In this document: positions 7,789-15,566 of the stretch, one piece after another
How the letters are laid out: each line of letters opens with the position of its first letter
Numbering within the stretch: position 1 is the first letter of the stretch
Source of the DNA: Nostocales cyanobacterium LEGE 11386
GTDB taxonomy: Bacteria; Cyanobacteriota; Cyanobacteriia; Cyanobacteriales; Nostocaceae
DNA: 64,000 nt
Assembly: GCA_015207155.1 (NCBI GenBank)
Contig: JADEXK010000005.1
Coordinates: 62,001 to 126,000, forward strand
Direction of reading: 5' to 3'
Notes under the pieces: model-generated
Database searches by the model: none
Seen by the model: only the letters and a program-made list of their open reading frames with translations
What the model was told of the DNA's origin: nothing
Translations under genes and position numbers: made by a program

Positions 7789-10700
7789 GTGATTCAAGCA
7801 ATACATACTAGTGTTAAAGGGAGAGCGAGATACAAAGTAAAAGAACTTTATCACTCACCATCTTTACAAAAATACTTAGAGCGATCGCTCGCGAATAACC
7901 CAGAAATAATTTACGTTGCTGCTAACTCTTTAACGAGTAATATTCTAGTTTATTTTAAAAGACAAAATAGCATTCATCAAATATCATCACTAATTGATCA
8001 AGCTGTCAAAGATTATCAAAAAAAGAGTGGGTTATCTCAGGTAAATAAATTATCGAAAAATCTCAAAAAATCGAAATTATCTGTTGTTAATGCCCAAGAG
8101 CAAAAAAGAGAGAATTGGCATTTAATGACAGCAGAGAGTGTACTAAAGTCATTAAATACTTCAAAAATCTCAGGCTTATCTAGTGAGTCTGCCATAGTAA
8201 ATTTAACTAAATATGGCCCCAATATTTTAGCTGAAGTAGCGACGCGTTCCTATTGGCAGATTTTAATTGACCAGTTCAAATCTCTACCAGTAGCTTTACT
8301 TGGGGCAGCTGCGGGAATTTCTTTAATTACCGGCGGCATGATGGATGCTGTCGTGATTATGGGGGTTGTTGGTCTCAATGCTGTAATTGGTTACACCACA
8401 GAAACCCAATCAGCCAGAATTATTTACTCTCTCAAAAGTCAGGAACAAACATCAACTTGGGTAATTAGAGATAGCCAGCAAATAGAAATCCCTACAGAAG
8501 ATGTGGTCATAGGAGACATATTATTTCTCAAACCAGGTAGTTATGTAGCAGCAGATGCCCGACTAATTGAGGCAGATAACTTAAGTATTGATGAATCTGC
8601 CCTCACTGGCGAGAGTATTCCCATCACAAAAACTACTGGATCTCTGTCTGTGGAAAATATAGCGATCGCCGATCGCCTGAATATGGTTTATCAGGGGACT
8701 TTAGTCACTGGCGGTCAAGGATTGGCTGTGGTTGTAGCCACAGGCAAATTTACCGAAATGGGCAAAATTCAACAACTAGTTGGCGAAGCTATTGCCACAG
8801 ACACACCTCTAGAAAGACAACTAGACGAGGTAGGTAGTCAACTGGTGTTAATTGGCATGGGAATTTGCAGTTTTGTCTTTGGTTTGGGAGTCCTGCGGGG
8901 ATATGGTTTACTGGCAATGCTGCAATCATGTATATCCCTGGCGGTGGCGGCGGTTCCGGAAGGATTACCGACAATTGCAACTACAACTTTAGCTTTAGGC
9001 ATCCGAGATATGAGGAAGAATAACGTCCTCGTCCGCAGTCTCAGCGCGGTGGAAGCCTTGGGTTCAGTACAGACAATTTGTCTGGATAAAACCGGGACAA
9101 TTACAGAAAACAAAATGTCAGTGGTGGAGATCCAGACAAACACTCAACACATTACAGTATCTAACGGTGAATTGCTGGCTGGGGAAGAGAAGATTAACCC
9201 TTATACCAACGATGAACTATTAAAGCTGATTCATATATCGGTTCTATGTAACGAAAGTGAAGTCAGCCGACAAAATAATGGTGAGTATGTAGTCACAGGT
9301 TCAGCAACAGAAAACGCCCTGATTTACACAGCAATTAATGTTGGGGTAGATGTCATCGCCCTAAGAGAAAAGTATCAATTGCAGCAAACCAACCTGCGAT
9401 CGGAAAACCGTAATCTTATGAGTACAATTCATCAGACTGACGATGATCACAAGTTGATTGCTGTCAAAGGTAATCCCGCCGAAATTATGCAGATATGCCA
9501 ATGGTGGCTGAAAAATGGACAAGTACTGCCTTTCACAGCAGAAGACAGACGGACGATAGAAATTGAAAACGATCGCATGGCGGGTCAGGCACTACGGGTG
9601 CTGGGTGTAGCCTACAGCTATATTGATCAAAGTTACAACGGCAATAATCACGAATCAGACCTGACATGGCTGGGTTTGGTAGGGATGACAGACCCTATCA
9701 GAAAAGGTGCAAAAGAATTAATAGCGGACTTTCATCAAGCTGGCATTGATACAGTGATGATTACCGGAGATCAAAGCCCAACTGCTTATGCGATCGCTAA
9801 AGAATTAAATTTGAGTCGAAATCCCCAACTAGAAATTCTTGATTCCACCAACCTCAACAATCTCACACCTGAAGCACTAACAGCACTCAGTGACAAAGTA
9901 AATATTTTTGCCCGAATTAGCCCTAGTAATAAACTGCAAATTGTCCAAGCTTTGCAAGCAGCAGGCAAAGTAGTCGCCATGACCGGTGATGGTATTAACG
10001 ATGCACCGGCGCTGAAGGTGGCACAAGTCGGTGTGGCAATGGGCCAAGGAGGAACCGACGTAGCGCGTGAAGTTGCAGATATTGTCTTGGAAGATGACAG
10101 ACTGGAAACCATGATCATTGCCGTCAGTCGGGGACGGACAATTTACAACAACATCAGAAAATCTGTGCATTTCCTCCTAGCCACCAACCTCAGCGAAATC
10201 ATGGTGATGACCATCGGTACAGCATGTAATTTAGGTGAACCCTTAAATGCCATCCAACTGCTGTGGCTGAATTTAGTCAGCGACATTTTCCCTGGTTTGT
10301 CTCTAGCGATGGAAGCACCAGAACCTGACGTATTAAGTCAGCCACCCCGCAACCCAAATGAACCAATCATCAAAAACTCTGACTTTGGCAGAATTATTTT
10401 TGAGTCAGCAATACTATCTGCAAGTACTCTAGCCGCCTATGGTTATGCCATCCTCAGATATGGCATTGGGGCTAGGGCCAGTACTGTGGCTTGTATGACG
10501 CTAACAACTGGGCAACTACTACACACAATTAGCTGCCGTTCGGAAACACACAGCATATTTAGTCAAGACAAATTACCAAATAATCCCTACTTAAATGCAG
10601 CTATTACAGGTTCTTTTGCCATCCAACTTCTAGCTGTAGCTATTCCACCACTGAGGAATTTATTAAAGATTACCCCGATTAGTTTTGTGGATACTGCTGT

Positions 10701-10797
10701 AATTGGTGGTGGTGCTTTGTTGCCTTTATTAATTAATGAAGGTACTAAGAATCAAGCCCCTAGTGAGGGATTTATCCCTCAAAATGCTACTGGTTAA
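7789..10797 (+). CDS. P-type cation-transporting ATPase with N-terminal HMA2 domain
   Basis: 1002 residues from GTG 7789, preceded by AAAGGAG. Residues 1-80 form an HMA2-type domain without a CxxC metal site. Then a cation-ATPase N-terminal domain (AESVLKSLNTSKISGLSSES), actuator loop DESALTGESIPITK, transmembrane motif PEGLP (390-394), phosphorylation site DKTGT (Asp433), KGNPAE in the nucleotide domain and the hinge TGDGINDAP (732-740). PEGLP without CPx points to the calcium/magnesium-like P2/P3 group rather than to heavy-metal CPx pumps; the ion is not certain. Located in a membrane, with a Ca2+- or Mn2+-type transport role inferred. Last segment (from about residue 830) has several transmembrane helices. 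Confidence 0.93.
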   Translation: MIQAIHTSVKGRARYKVKELYHSPSLQKYLERSLANNPEIIYVAANSLTSNILVYFKRQNSIHQISSLIDQAVKDYQKKSGLSQVNKLSKNLKKSKLSVVNAQEQKRENWHLMTAESVLKSLNTSKISGLSSESAIVNLTKYGPNILAEVATRSYWQILIDQFKSLPVALLGAAAGISLITGGMMDAVVIMGVVGLNAVIGYTTETQSARIIYSLKSQEQTSTWVIRDSQQIEIPTEDVVIGDILFLKPGSYVAADARLIEADNLSIDESALTGESIPITKTTGSLSVENIAIADRLNMVYQGTLVTGGQGLAVVVATGKFTEMGKIQQLVGEAIATDTPLERQLDEVGSQLVLIGMGICSFVFGLGVLRGYGLLAMLQSCISLAVAAVPEGLPTIATTTLALGIRDMRKNNVLVRSLSAVEALGSVQTICLDKTGTITENKMSVVEIQTNTQHITVSNGELLAGEEKINPYTNDELLKLIHISVLCNESEVSRQNNGEYVVTGSATENALIYTAINVGVDVIALREKYQLQQTNLRSENRNLMSTIHQTDDDHKLIAVKGNPAEIMQICQWWLKNGQVLPFTAEDRRTIEIENDRMAGQALRVLGVAYSYIDQSYNGNNHESDLTWLGLVGMTDPIRKGAKELIADFHQAGIDTVMITGDQSPTAYAIAKELNLSRNPQLEILDSTNLNNLTPEALTALSDKVNIFARISPSNKLQIVQALQAAGKVVAMTGDGINDAPALKVAQVGVAMGQGGTDVAREVADIVLEDDRLETMIIAVSRGRTIYNNIRKSVHFLLATNLSEIMVMTIGTACNLGEPLNAIQLLWLNLVSDIFPGLSLAMEAPEPDVLSQPPRNPNEPIIKNSDFGRIIFESAILSASTLAAYGYAILRYGIGARASTVACMTLTTGQLLHTISCRSETHSIFSQDKLPNNPYLNAAITGSFAIQLLAVAIPPLRNLLKITPISFVDTAVIGGGALLPLLINEGTKNQAPSEGFIPQNATG

Positions 10798-10910
10798 TTG
10801 TATTAATTATCAGGGGTAAGAGAACAAACCGCAAAGTACACAAAGTAAGCAGGAAAAGTAGAGAAAATCCTACTTAGTAGAGTAGAAGTCTCATAATTGA
10901 GGTGAAATTT

Positions 10911-12095
10911 ATGAAAAAAGACTTCATGTTTACATCTGAATCTGTGACTGAGGGGCATCCTGATAAACTTTGTGATCAAATTAGTGATGCGATCGTGGAT
11001 CGTTTTTTACAACAAGACCCCTACGCTAGAGTAATAACAGAATCTGTGGTGTCTACAGGCATTGTTTTTATAGCGGCTAGATTTGAACCTAACACCAATG
11101 TAGATTTCACGAATATAGCTAGACAAGTTATTAATCAGGTTGGTTATGAACAGTCTAACTTTAATGGTAAGACCTGTAGTATTTTGACAAGCCTCACAGA
11201 ATTGCCACCAGATCCTAGTCATTTGTTTGATGAAAAAAAATTATCTGATGCAGAAATAGAGCAAATTACTGTTACCAATCAAGTAACAGTGTTTGGTTTT
11301 GCTTGTAATCAAACTTATAATTTGATGCCACTACCAATATGGCTAGCACACAAACTTGCCAAGCAAATTAGTGCAGTCAAACGCCAAAAAATTCTGCCTT
11401 ATCTTACTCCTGATGGCAAAACTCAAGTAGGAGTTGAATATAAAAATCGCCGTCCCCATAGAATTCATAGCATTACAGTAATTGCTAGTCAGAATAAAGA
11501 ATCAAAACCAAATTTTCCGCAATTACAAAATGATATTCGAGAAGCTGTAATTTATCCTGTCTTTGAAGATGAAGAAATAAAACCAGATGAAAAGACCAGA
11601 ATATTCATTAATCCTGATGGGCCATTCATTAGAGGTGGGCCGGCGATGCATTCTGGGTTAACAGGGAGAAAAAACGCCATAGATACTTATGGTGAATACT
11701 CTAAACATAGCGGTTCGGCTTTGAGTGGAAAAGACCCCATTAGGATAGATAGAGTAGGCGCATATGTCGCTCGTTATGCGGCTAAAAATGTGGTGGCGGC
11801 AAAACTAGCTGATGAATGTGAAGTACAGTTAAGTTACTCTATTGGCTTATCTAGACCTGTCAGTGTCCAAGTAGAAACTTTTGGTACAGGCAAAATTTCT
11901 GATGAAGAAATCACAACTATTTTAGAAAAGCATTTTGATTTCCGCCTTGCAGGTATTATTAAACAGTTTAATTTAAGACATTTACCTTCTTTAACTAAAG
12001 GTGGTTTTTATAGAAAACTTGCCGCCTATGGTCATGTAGGCAGAGATGATATGGAACTTCCCTGGGAAAGATTAGATAAAGTTGGGGTTTTTTGA
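10911..12095 (+). CDS. metK: Divergent S-adenosylmethionine synthetase (MetK paralogue)
   Basis: 394 residues from ATG 10911; GAGGTG at 10899-10904 is the Shine-Dalgarno, so the apparent GTG start at 10902 is part of it. MetK hallmarks: FTSESVTEGHPDK (7-19), FGFACNQT (128-135), GLTGRK (249-254), DTYGEYSKHSG, SGKDP (272-276) and AAYGHVGRDD. MetK makes S-adenosylmethionine from methionine and ATP. It departs from the E. coli type at two active-site positions: the GDQG loop (Asp118) reads TNQV here, and the GDCGLTGRK aspartate is His247. This suggests a second, diverged copy rather than the housekeeping enzyme. Stands alone; no methyltransferase operon is attached. Confidence 0.85.
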   Translation: MKKDFMFTSESVTEGHPDKLCDQISDAIVDRFLQQDPYARVITESVVSTGIVFIAARFEPNTNVDFTNIARQVINQVGYEQSNFNGKTCSILTSLTELPPDPSHLFDEKKLSDAEIEQITVTNQVTVFGFACNQTYNLMPLPIWLAHKLAKQISAVKRQKILPYLTPDGKTQVGVEYKNRRPHRIHSITVIASQNKESKPNFPQLQNDIREAVIYPVFEDEEIKPDEKTRIFINPDGPFIRGGPAMHSGLTGRKNAIDTYGEYSKHSGSALSGKDPIRIDRVGAYVARYAAKNVVAAKLADECEVQLSYSIGLSRPVSVQVETFGTGKISDEEITTILEKHFDFRLAGIIKQFNLRHLPSLTKGGFYRKLAAYGHVGRDDMELPWERLDKVGVF

Positions 12096-12162
12096 AAGTA
12101 ATTTATTAGCAGTAAGTATCTACTTAGGGTTTGCTGAAAAAGTCATGAAAAGGGAAGCTGAC

Positions 12163-12329
12163 ATCTTGCACCTAGCCCTGGCGATTAGAAAAGAGCCTCC
12201 GGCACGCTCCGCGAACGCGGCTATACAAACTAAGTCCGCCTGCGCGGACTCACGGAAAATCAAGGGTTTTAACCCGCGTAGGCGGGTTTGGCCTGTGTAG
12301 CCGCGACTTCCAGTCGCCTGGTGCAAGAT
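12163..12329. repeat. Four-hairpin repeat element, copy 1
   Basis: About 167 bases bounded by a perfect 10-bp inverted repeat (12163-12172 ATCTTGCACC and 12320-12329 GGTGCAAGAT). Inside lie four hairpins: CCGCG/CGCGG around 12209-12220, AGTCCGC/GCGGACT (12233-12239/12244-12250), AACCCGC/GCGGGTT (12271-12277/12282-12288) and GCGACT/AGTCGC (12303-12308/12312-12317). A second copy is at 32424-32587. It sits in the gap between metK and tnpB. Confidence 0.75.
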
Positions 12330-12662
12330 ATGAGGAAGAGAAAAATTGACTTTGCTTGACATCTGAAGCAAATAGCGGCATTTTGATGACACATGCTCAT
12401 ATTCAGCCGATTTCTCAAGGGGGAGAGACAAGTACTGAATATTAGACCAAAACTTACCAGTATTTATCTAATTTGCCGAGAAGACCCCAAGTTCCACTTC
12501 GTTGCACTTGGGGATGAAAGGCAGTTAAACGCGAAACATTCCTTGAATAATTTCTTGCGGAGCAAGAACAGTGAAAGGGATAGTTGAGCGTTTAACAATT
12601 TTAGGGATTGTCTTGTTCCCTAAAATACTATACAATCCTTTCAGGTCGAAGAGGTAAAAACG

Positions 12663-13859
12663 ATGATTGTTTTTGAGTTCAAAGCCAAAGGCACTTTGCG
12701 ACAATATCAACAGATAGATGAAGCATTGCGGATTACTAAATTCATCCGTAATAAGTGCTTGCGGTTTTGGATGGACAATTCAAATGTTAAGCCTTACGAC
12801 TTGAATAAATACACTGCTGTTATAGCCAACGAGTTTGACTTTGCTGATAAGTTGAATTCTTCGGCAAGACAAGCAGCAGCAGAAAGAACAGCATTTGCAA
12901 TTAAGAAATTTTTCGACAATTGCAAAGCTAAAATTCCGGGTAAAAAAGGATATCCCAGGTTTAAAAAAAATAATCGCTCAGTTGAATATAAACTTAGCGG
13001 CTGGAAACTTTCAGATGACCGCAAGTACATTAAATTCACAGATAAATGTAATATTGGTCAATTGAAGTTAATAGGGACTTGGGATTTACATTTTTACCAA
13101 ATAAAACAAATTAAGCGAGTCAGGATAGTTAAACGTTCAGATGGTTACTATGTTCAATTTTGTGTAGACGCAGAACGTAATATAGATACTCAACCAACAG
13201 GTAAAACCATAGGTTTAGACGTTGGACTGAATCACTTCTATACTGACTCGCAGGGTAATACAGTAGAGAACCCTAGATATTTACGCAAGTCAGAGAAGGC
13301 ATTAAAACGTCTTCAAAAACAAGTCAGTCGTAAAAAGAAGGGTTCTAGTAATCGCAAGAAAGCTATTAACCGTCTTGGTAGAAAACACTTGAAAGTTTCG
13401 CGTCAGCGTAAAGATAATGCAATTAAGCAAGCATTATGCGTGGTAAGGTCTAACGACCTTGTGGCGTACGAGAAACTACAAGTAAAAAACATGGTTAAGA
13501 ATAGCAAGCTTGCGAAGTCTATTGGCGACGTTTCATGGTCGTTGTTCACTCAATGGCTAGAATATTTTGGGAAAATATATGGTCGAGTTGTTGTACCTGT
13601 TGACCCAAAATTCACAAGTCAAAACTGTTCATCATGTGGTGAAGTTGTGAGAAAATCTCTATCGGTTCGTACCCACATTTGTCAATGTGGATGTGTTTTG
13701 GACAGAGATTTGAATGCTGCAATTAACATCTTGAATAAGGCACTGAAACAAACTAATTACGACTTAAGTACGGTGGGGCGCACCGAAACTTTTAACGCTT
13801 GTGGAGAGATGACCCTCTACCCAGATTTGGCAACAAGTCTAGGCAAGGTTGCTCAGTGA
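12663..13859 (+). CDS. tnpB: TnpB, RNA-guided RuvC nuclease of IS200/IS605 elements
   Basis: 398 residues, full length, ATG 12663 preceded by GAAGAGG. N-terminal OrfB helix-turn-helix (residues 1-60, IRNKCLRFW), the middle segment SARQAAAERTAFAIKKFF, then the split RuvC nuclease: motif I IGLDVGLN with Asp186, motif II LVAYEKLQVKNM with Glu270, zinc finger CSSC (322-325) with CQCGC (340-344), motif III DRDLNAAINIL (347-357). All three acidic residues are present, so nuclease activity is plausible. TnpB proteins of this family cut DNA guided by an omega-RNA made from the transposon right end. No frameshift. The C-terminal tail after about residue 365 is coded by sequence that probably also makes the guide RNA scaffold. 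Confidence 0.92.
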   Translation: MIVFEFKAKGTLRQYQQIDEALRITKFIRNKCLRFWMDNSNVKPYDLNKYTAVIANEFDFADKLNSSARQAAAERTAFAIKKFFDNCKAKIPGKKGYPRFKKNNRSVEYKLSGWKLSDDRKYIKFTDKCNIGQLKLIGTWDLHFYQIKQIKRVRIVKRSDGYYVQFCVDAERNIDTQPTGKTIGLDVGLNHFYTDSQGNTVENPRYLRKSEKALKRLQKQVSRKKKGSSNRKKAINRLGRKHLKVSRQRKDNAIKQALCVVRSNDLVAYEKLQVKNMVKNSKLAKSIGDVSWSLFTQWLEYFGKIYGRVVVPVDPKFTSQNCSSCGEVVRKSLSVRTHICQCGCVLDRDLNAAINILNKALKQTNYDLSTVGRTETFNACGEMTLYPDLATSLGKVAQ

Positions 13860-13903
13860 AGCAAGAATCCCCGTATGAAGCGTAGCGGAATGCGGGGAGC
13901 GTC
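13745..13903 (+). ncRNA. Candidate omega-RNA scaffold of the TnpB element
   Basis: In this family the guide RNA overlaps the 3' end of tnpB and the right end of the element. The segment has GGGGCGCACCGAAAC, GAGATGACCCTCTACCCAG and a terminal stem (13868-13873 with 13893-13898), ending AGCGTCAA at about 13903. If this is the true end, the guide would be read from the host flank beginning CAGTCGTACTTTAACTAG at about 13904. Boundaries are inferred; no RNA evidence. Confidence 0.4.
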
Positions 13904-14003
13904 AACAGTCGTACTTTAACTAGTAGGCAAGTCATACTTGTAACCGATGGCAATAGAATGAAAAACTGCTCCAATAAAGGTTAGTGTTGCCTATACTGGA
14001 GTA

Positions 14004-15170
14004 ATGACAGACCGTATTTTGATACTTGGTGGCAGAGGGCGGATTGGTAGCAGTGTGGCCCAGGATATAGCTACTCATACGCAGGCACAAATTACAATCA
14101 CTGGACGTTCCCCAGAGACCGGAAGGGTTGTCAGCTCGTCTTTGGGCGAAAAAGTGCAGTTTTTGGTGTTGGACTTGGCGGAAGTTGATAAATTGAGAGA
14201 GGCGATCGCTCATGTCGATTTAGTCATCCATTGTGCTGGCCCGTTTCATTACCGGGATGCTAATGTTCTGAAAATCTGCATTGAACAAGGCGTTAACTAT
14301 ATAGATGTCAGTGACCATCGTTCTTATACGAGCAAGGCGTTAAATTATCATCAACAAGCCGTTGCGGCTGGGGTAACGGCAATTATTAATACTGGCATTT
14401 TTCCGGGAATTTCTAACAGCATGGTACGTCAGTGTATAGAGCAATTTGACCAACCTGAAAAAATACATTTAAGTTATTTAGTATCTGGTTCTGGTGGTGC
14501 TGGCGTTACAGTCATGCGGACAACTTTTTTAGGATTGCAGCATCCTTTTGCAGCTTGGATTGATGGAAAATGGCAGCTAATCAAGCCTTACAGTGCAAGA
14601 GAAGTAGTTGATTTCCCACCTCCCTATGGAAAAAGTGGAGTTTACTGGTTTGATATGCCAGAAACCTTTACAATACCCCATACATTCCCATTAGTTAAAA
14701 CTGTAGTTACCAAGTTTGGCTCGATTCCTGACTTTTACAATCATTTAACTTGGATTGCTGCACACATTTTCCCAAAGTGGTTAATGCAGCGTCGTTACAT
14801 GATTGAATTTTTGTCTCATGTCAGTCATTTGATGACAGATGTTACCAATAATTTCAGTGGGATTGGAGTAGCAGTGCGTTCAGAAGTTACAGGACAAAAA
14901 AATGGTGAAACAGCTATTTATTGTGCAACTTTAGTGCATGAAAACACGGCGGTGGCTGCTGGGTGTGGTACTGGTAGCATCGCCCAACTCTTACTAGAAG
15001 GTAAACTCAAAAAACCTGGTGTTTTGCCTGTAGAAGAGGCATTGCCCACAGATTTATTTATCCAAGCTATGGACAGTCGCAGAATTAAAATTAATCAAAG
15101 TTGGTTGACTAAAACACAGACACATAATGCAGATTACTCAAACTCTCCACACAGCGATTCTCGTGACTGA
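14004..15170 (+). CDS. Saccharopine dehydrogenase-like NAD(P)-binding oxidoreductase
   Basis: 388 residues. The N-terminus is a Rossmann fold (ILILGGRGRIGSSVAQDIA, residues 5-23), then ITITGRSPE, LDLAEVDKLREAIAHVDLVIHCAGPF and NYIDVSDHRSYTSKAL. This is the pattern of the saccharopine dehydrogenase NADP-binding family (PF03435), whose members reduce or rearrange varied substrates. The C-terminal region is family specific and does not reveal the substrate. Cytosolic. The last 44 bases overlap the start of the VOC gene in another frame, implying coupled translation. Codon use is ordinary. Confidence 0.8.
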   Translation: MTDRILILGGRGRIGSSVAQDIATHTQAQITITGRSPETGRVVSSSLGEKVQFLVLDLAEVDKLREAIAHVDLVIHCAGPFHYRDANVLKICIEQGVNYIDVSDHRSYTSKALNYHQQAVAAGVTAIINTGIFPGISNSMVRQCIEQFDQPEKIHLSYLVSGSGGAGVTVMRTTFLGLQHPFAAWIDGKWQLIKPYSAREVVDFPPPYGKSGVYWFDMPETFTIPHTFPLVKTVVTKFGSIPDFYNHLTWIAAHIFPKWLMQRRYMIEFLSHVSHLMTDVTNNFSGIGVAVRSEVTGQKNGETAIYCATLVHENTAVAAGCGTGSIAQLLLEGKLKKPGVLPVEEALPTDLFIQAMDSRRIKINQSWLTKTQTHNADYSNSPHSDSRD

Positions 15171-15489
15171 CTTAGAAAAATCCGAATATTTTTATGGACA
15201 AGTATTGGGATTAGCTAAAATCAATCGTTCCCTAAAATATCCTGGTGCATGGTATCAAGTCGGTAACCATCAAATTCACCTGATAGTTGCAACTACTGTC
15301 CCTACCGAAAACCCCAACGAAAAATGGGGACGTAACCCCCACGTTGCTTTTTCTGTTGCTGATTTGGATCTTGCTAAACAAGAGTTACTTGAGCAAAATT
15401 ATCCTATCCAAGCGAGTGCTTCTGGTCGCGCGGCCCTCTTTACTCAAGATCCGGATGGAAATGTTATCGAACTGAGTCAGCATCAGTAA
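15127..15489 (+). CDS. VOC-family (glyoxalase/dioxygenase-like) protein
   Basis: 120 residues, one vicinal-oxygen-chelate module pair. Segments LHTAILVTDLEKSEYFYGQVLGL, NHQIHLIVA, HVAFSVADLDLAKQELLE and the ending FTQDPDGNVIELSQH are typical. Metal ligands would be His8, His52 and Glu115 by family pattern. Substrate unknown. It overlaps the end of the preceding oxidoreductase by 44 bases, so the two proteins are probably made in fixed ratio and may act on the same metabolite. Confidence 0.88.
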   Translation: MQITQTLHTAILVTDLEKSEYFYGQVLGLAKINRSLKYPGAWYQVGNHQIHLIVATTVPTENPNEKWGRNPHVAFSVADLDLAKQELLEQNYPIQASASGRAALFTQDPDGNVIELSQHQ

Positions 15490-15543
15490 TGCTGAGTTAA
15501 ATTCCATAACTGAAATCAGGGGGAAGAGTAGGGAGTGGGGGAA

Positions 15544-15566
15544 TAACTAATAACTAATGACTAATG
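15544..15566. repeat. STRR heptamer array running into a start codon
   Basis: AATAACT, AATAACT, AATGACT, AATGA follow one another directly. The last unit contains the ATG of the serine recombinase gene. Short tandem heptamers of this kind (STRR) are known from filamentous cyanobacteria. Confidence 0.7.

Larger units (their letters stand above)
12485..13903 (+). mobile_element. IS200/IS605-family element carrying only tnpB (approximate limits)
   Basis: The element contains tnpB and no tnpA transposase. The left part has three stem-loops before the gene: CCCCAAGT/ACTTGGGG (12485-12492/12506-12513), TTCTTGC/GCAAGAA (12552-12558/12562-12568) and TTTTAGGGA/TCCCTAAAA (12599-12607/12617-12625). The right part has TCCCCG/CGGGGA (13868-13873/13893-13898) followed by AGCGTCAA, an ending I associate with such elements in cyanobacteria. 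Exact ends are uncertain: no target duplication is expected for this family, and no second copy is in the window. Movement would need a TnpA supplied from elsewhere. Confidence 0.55.

Noticed and set aside
12082..12431. Open frames on both strands between metK and tnpB
   Set aside because: They cover the four-hairpin repeat, lack ribosome sites and resemble no protein; the coding look comes from the repeat's GC content.
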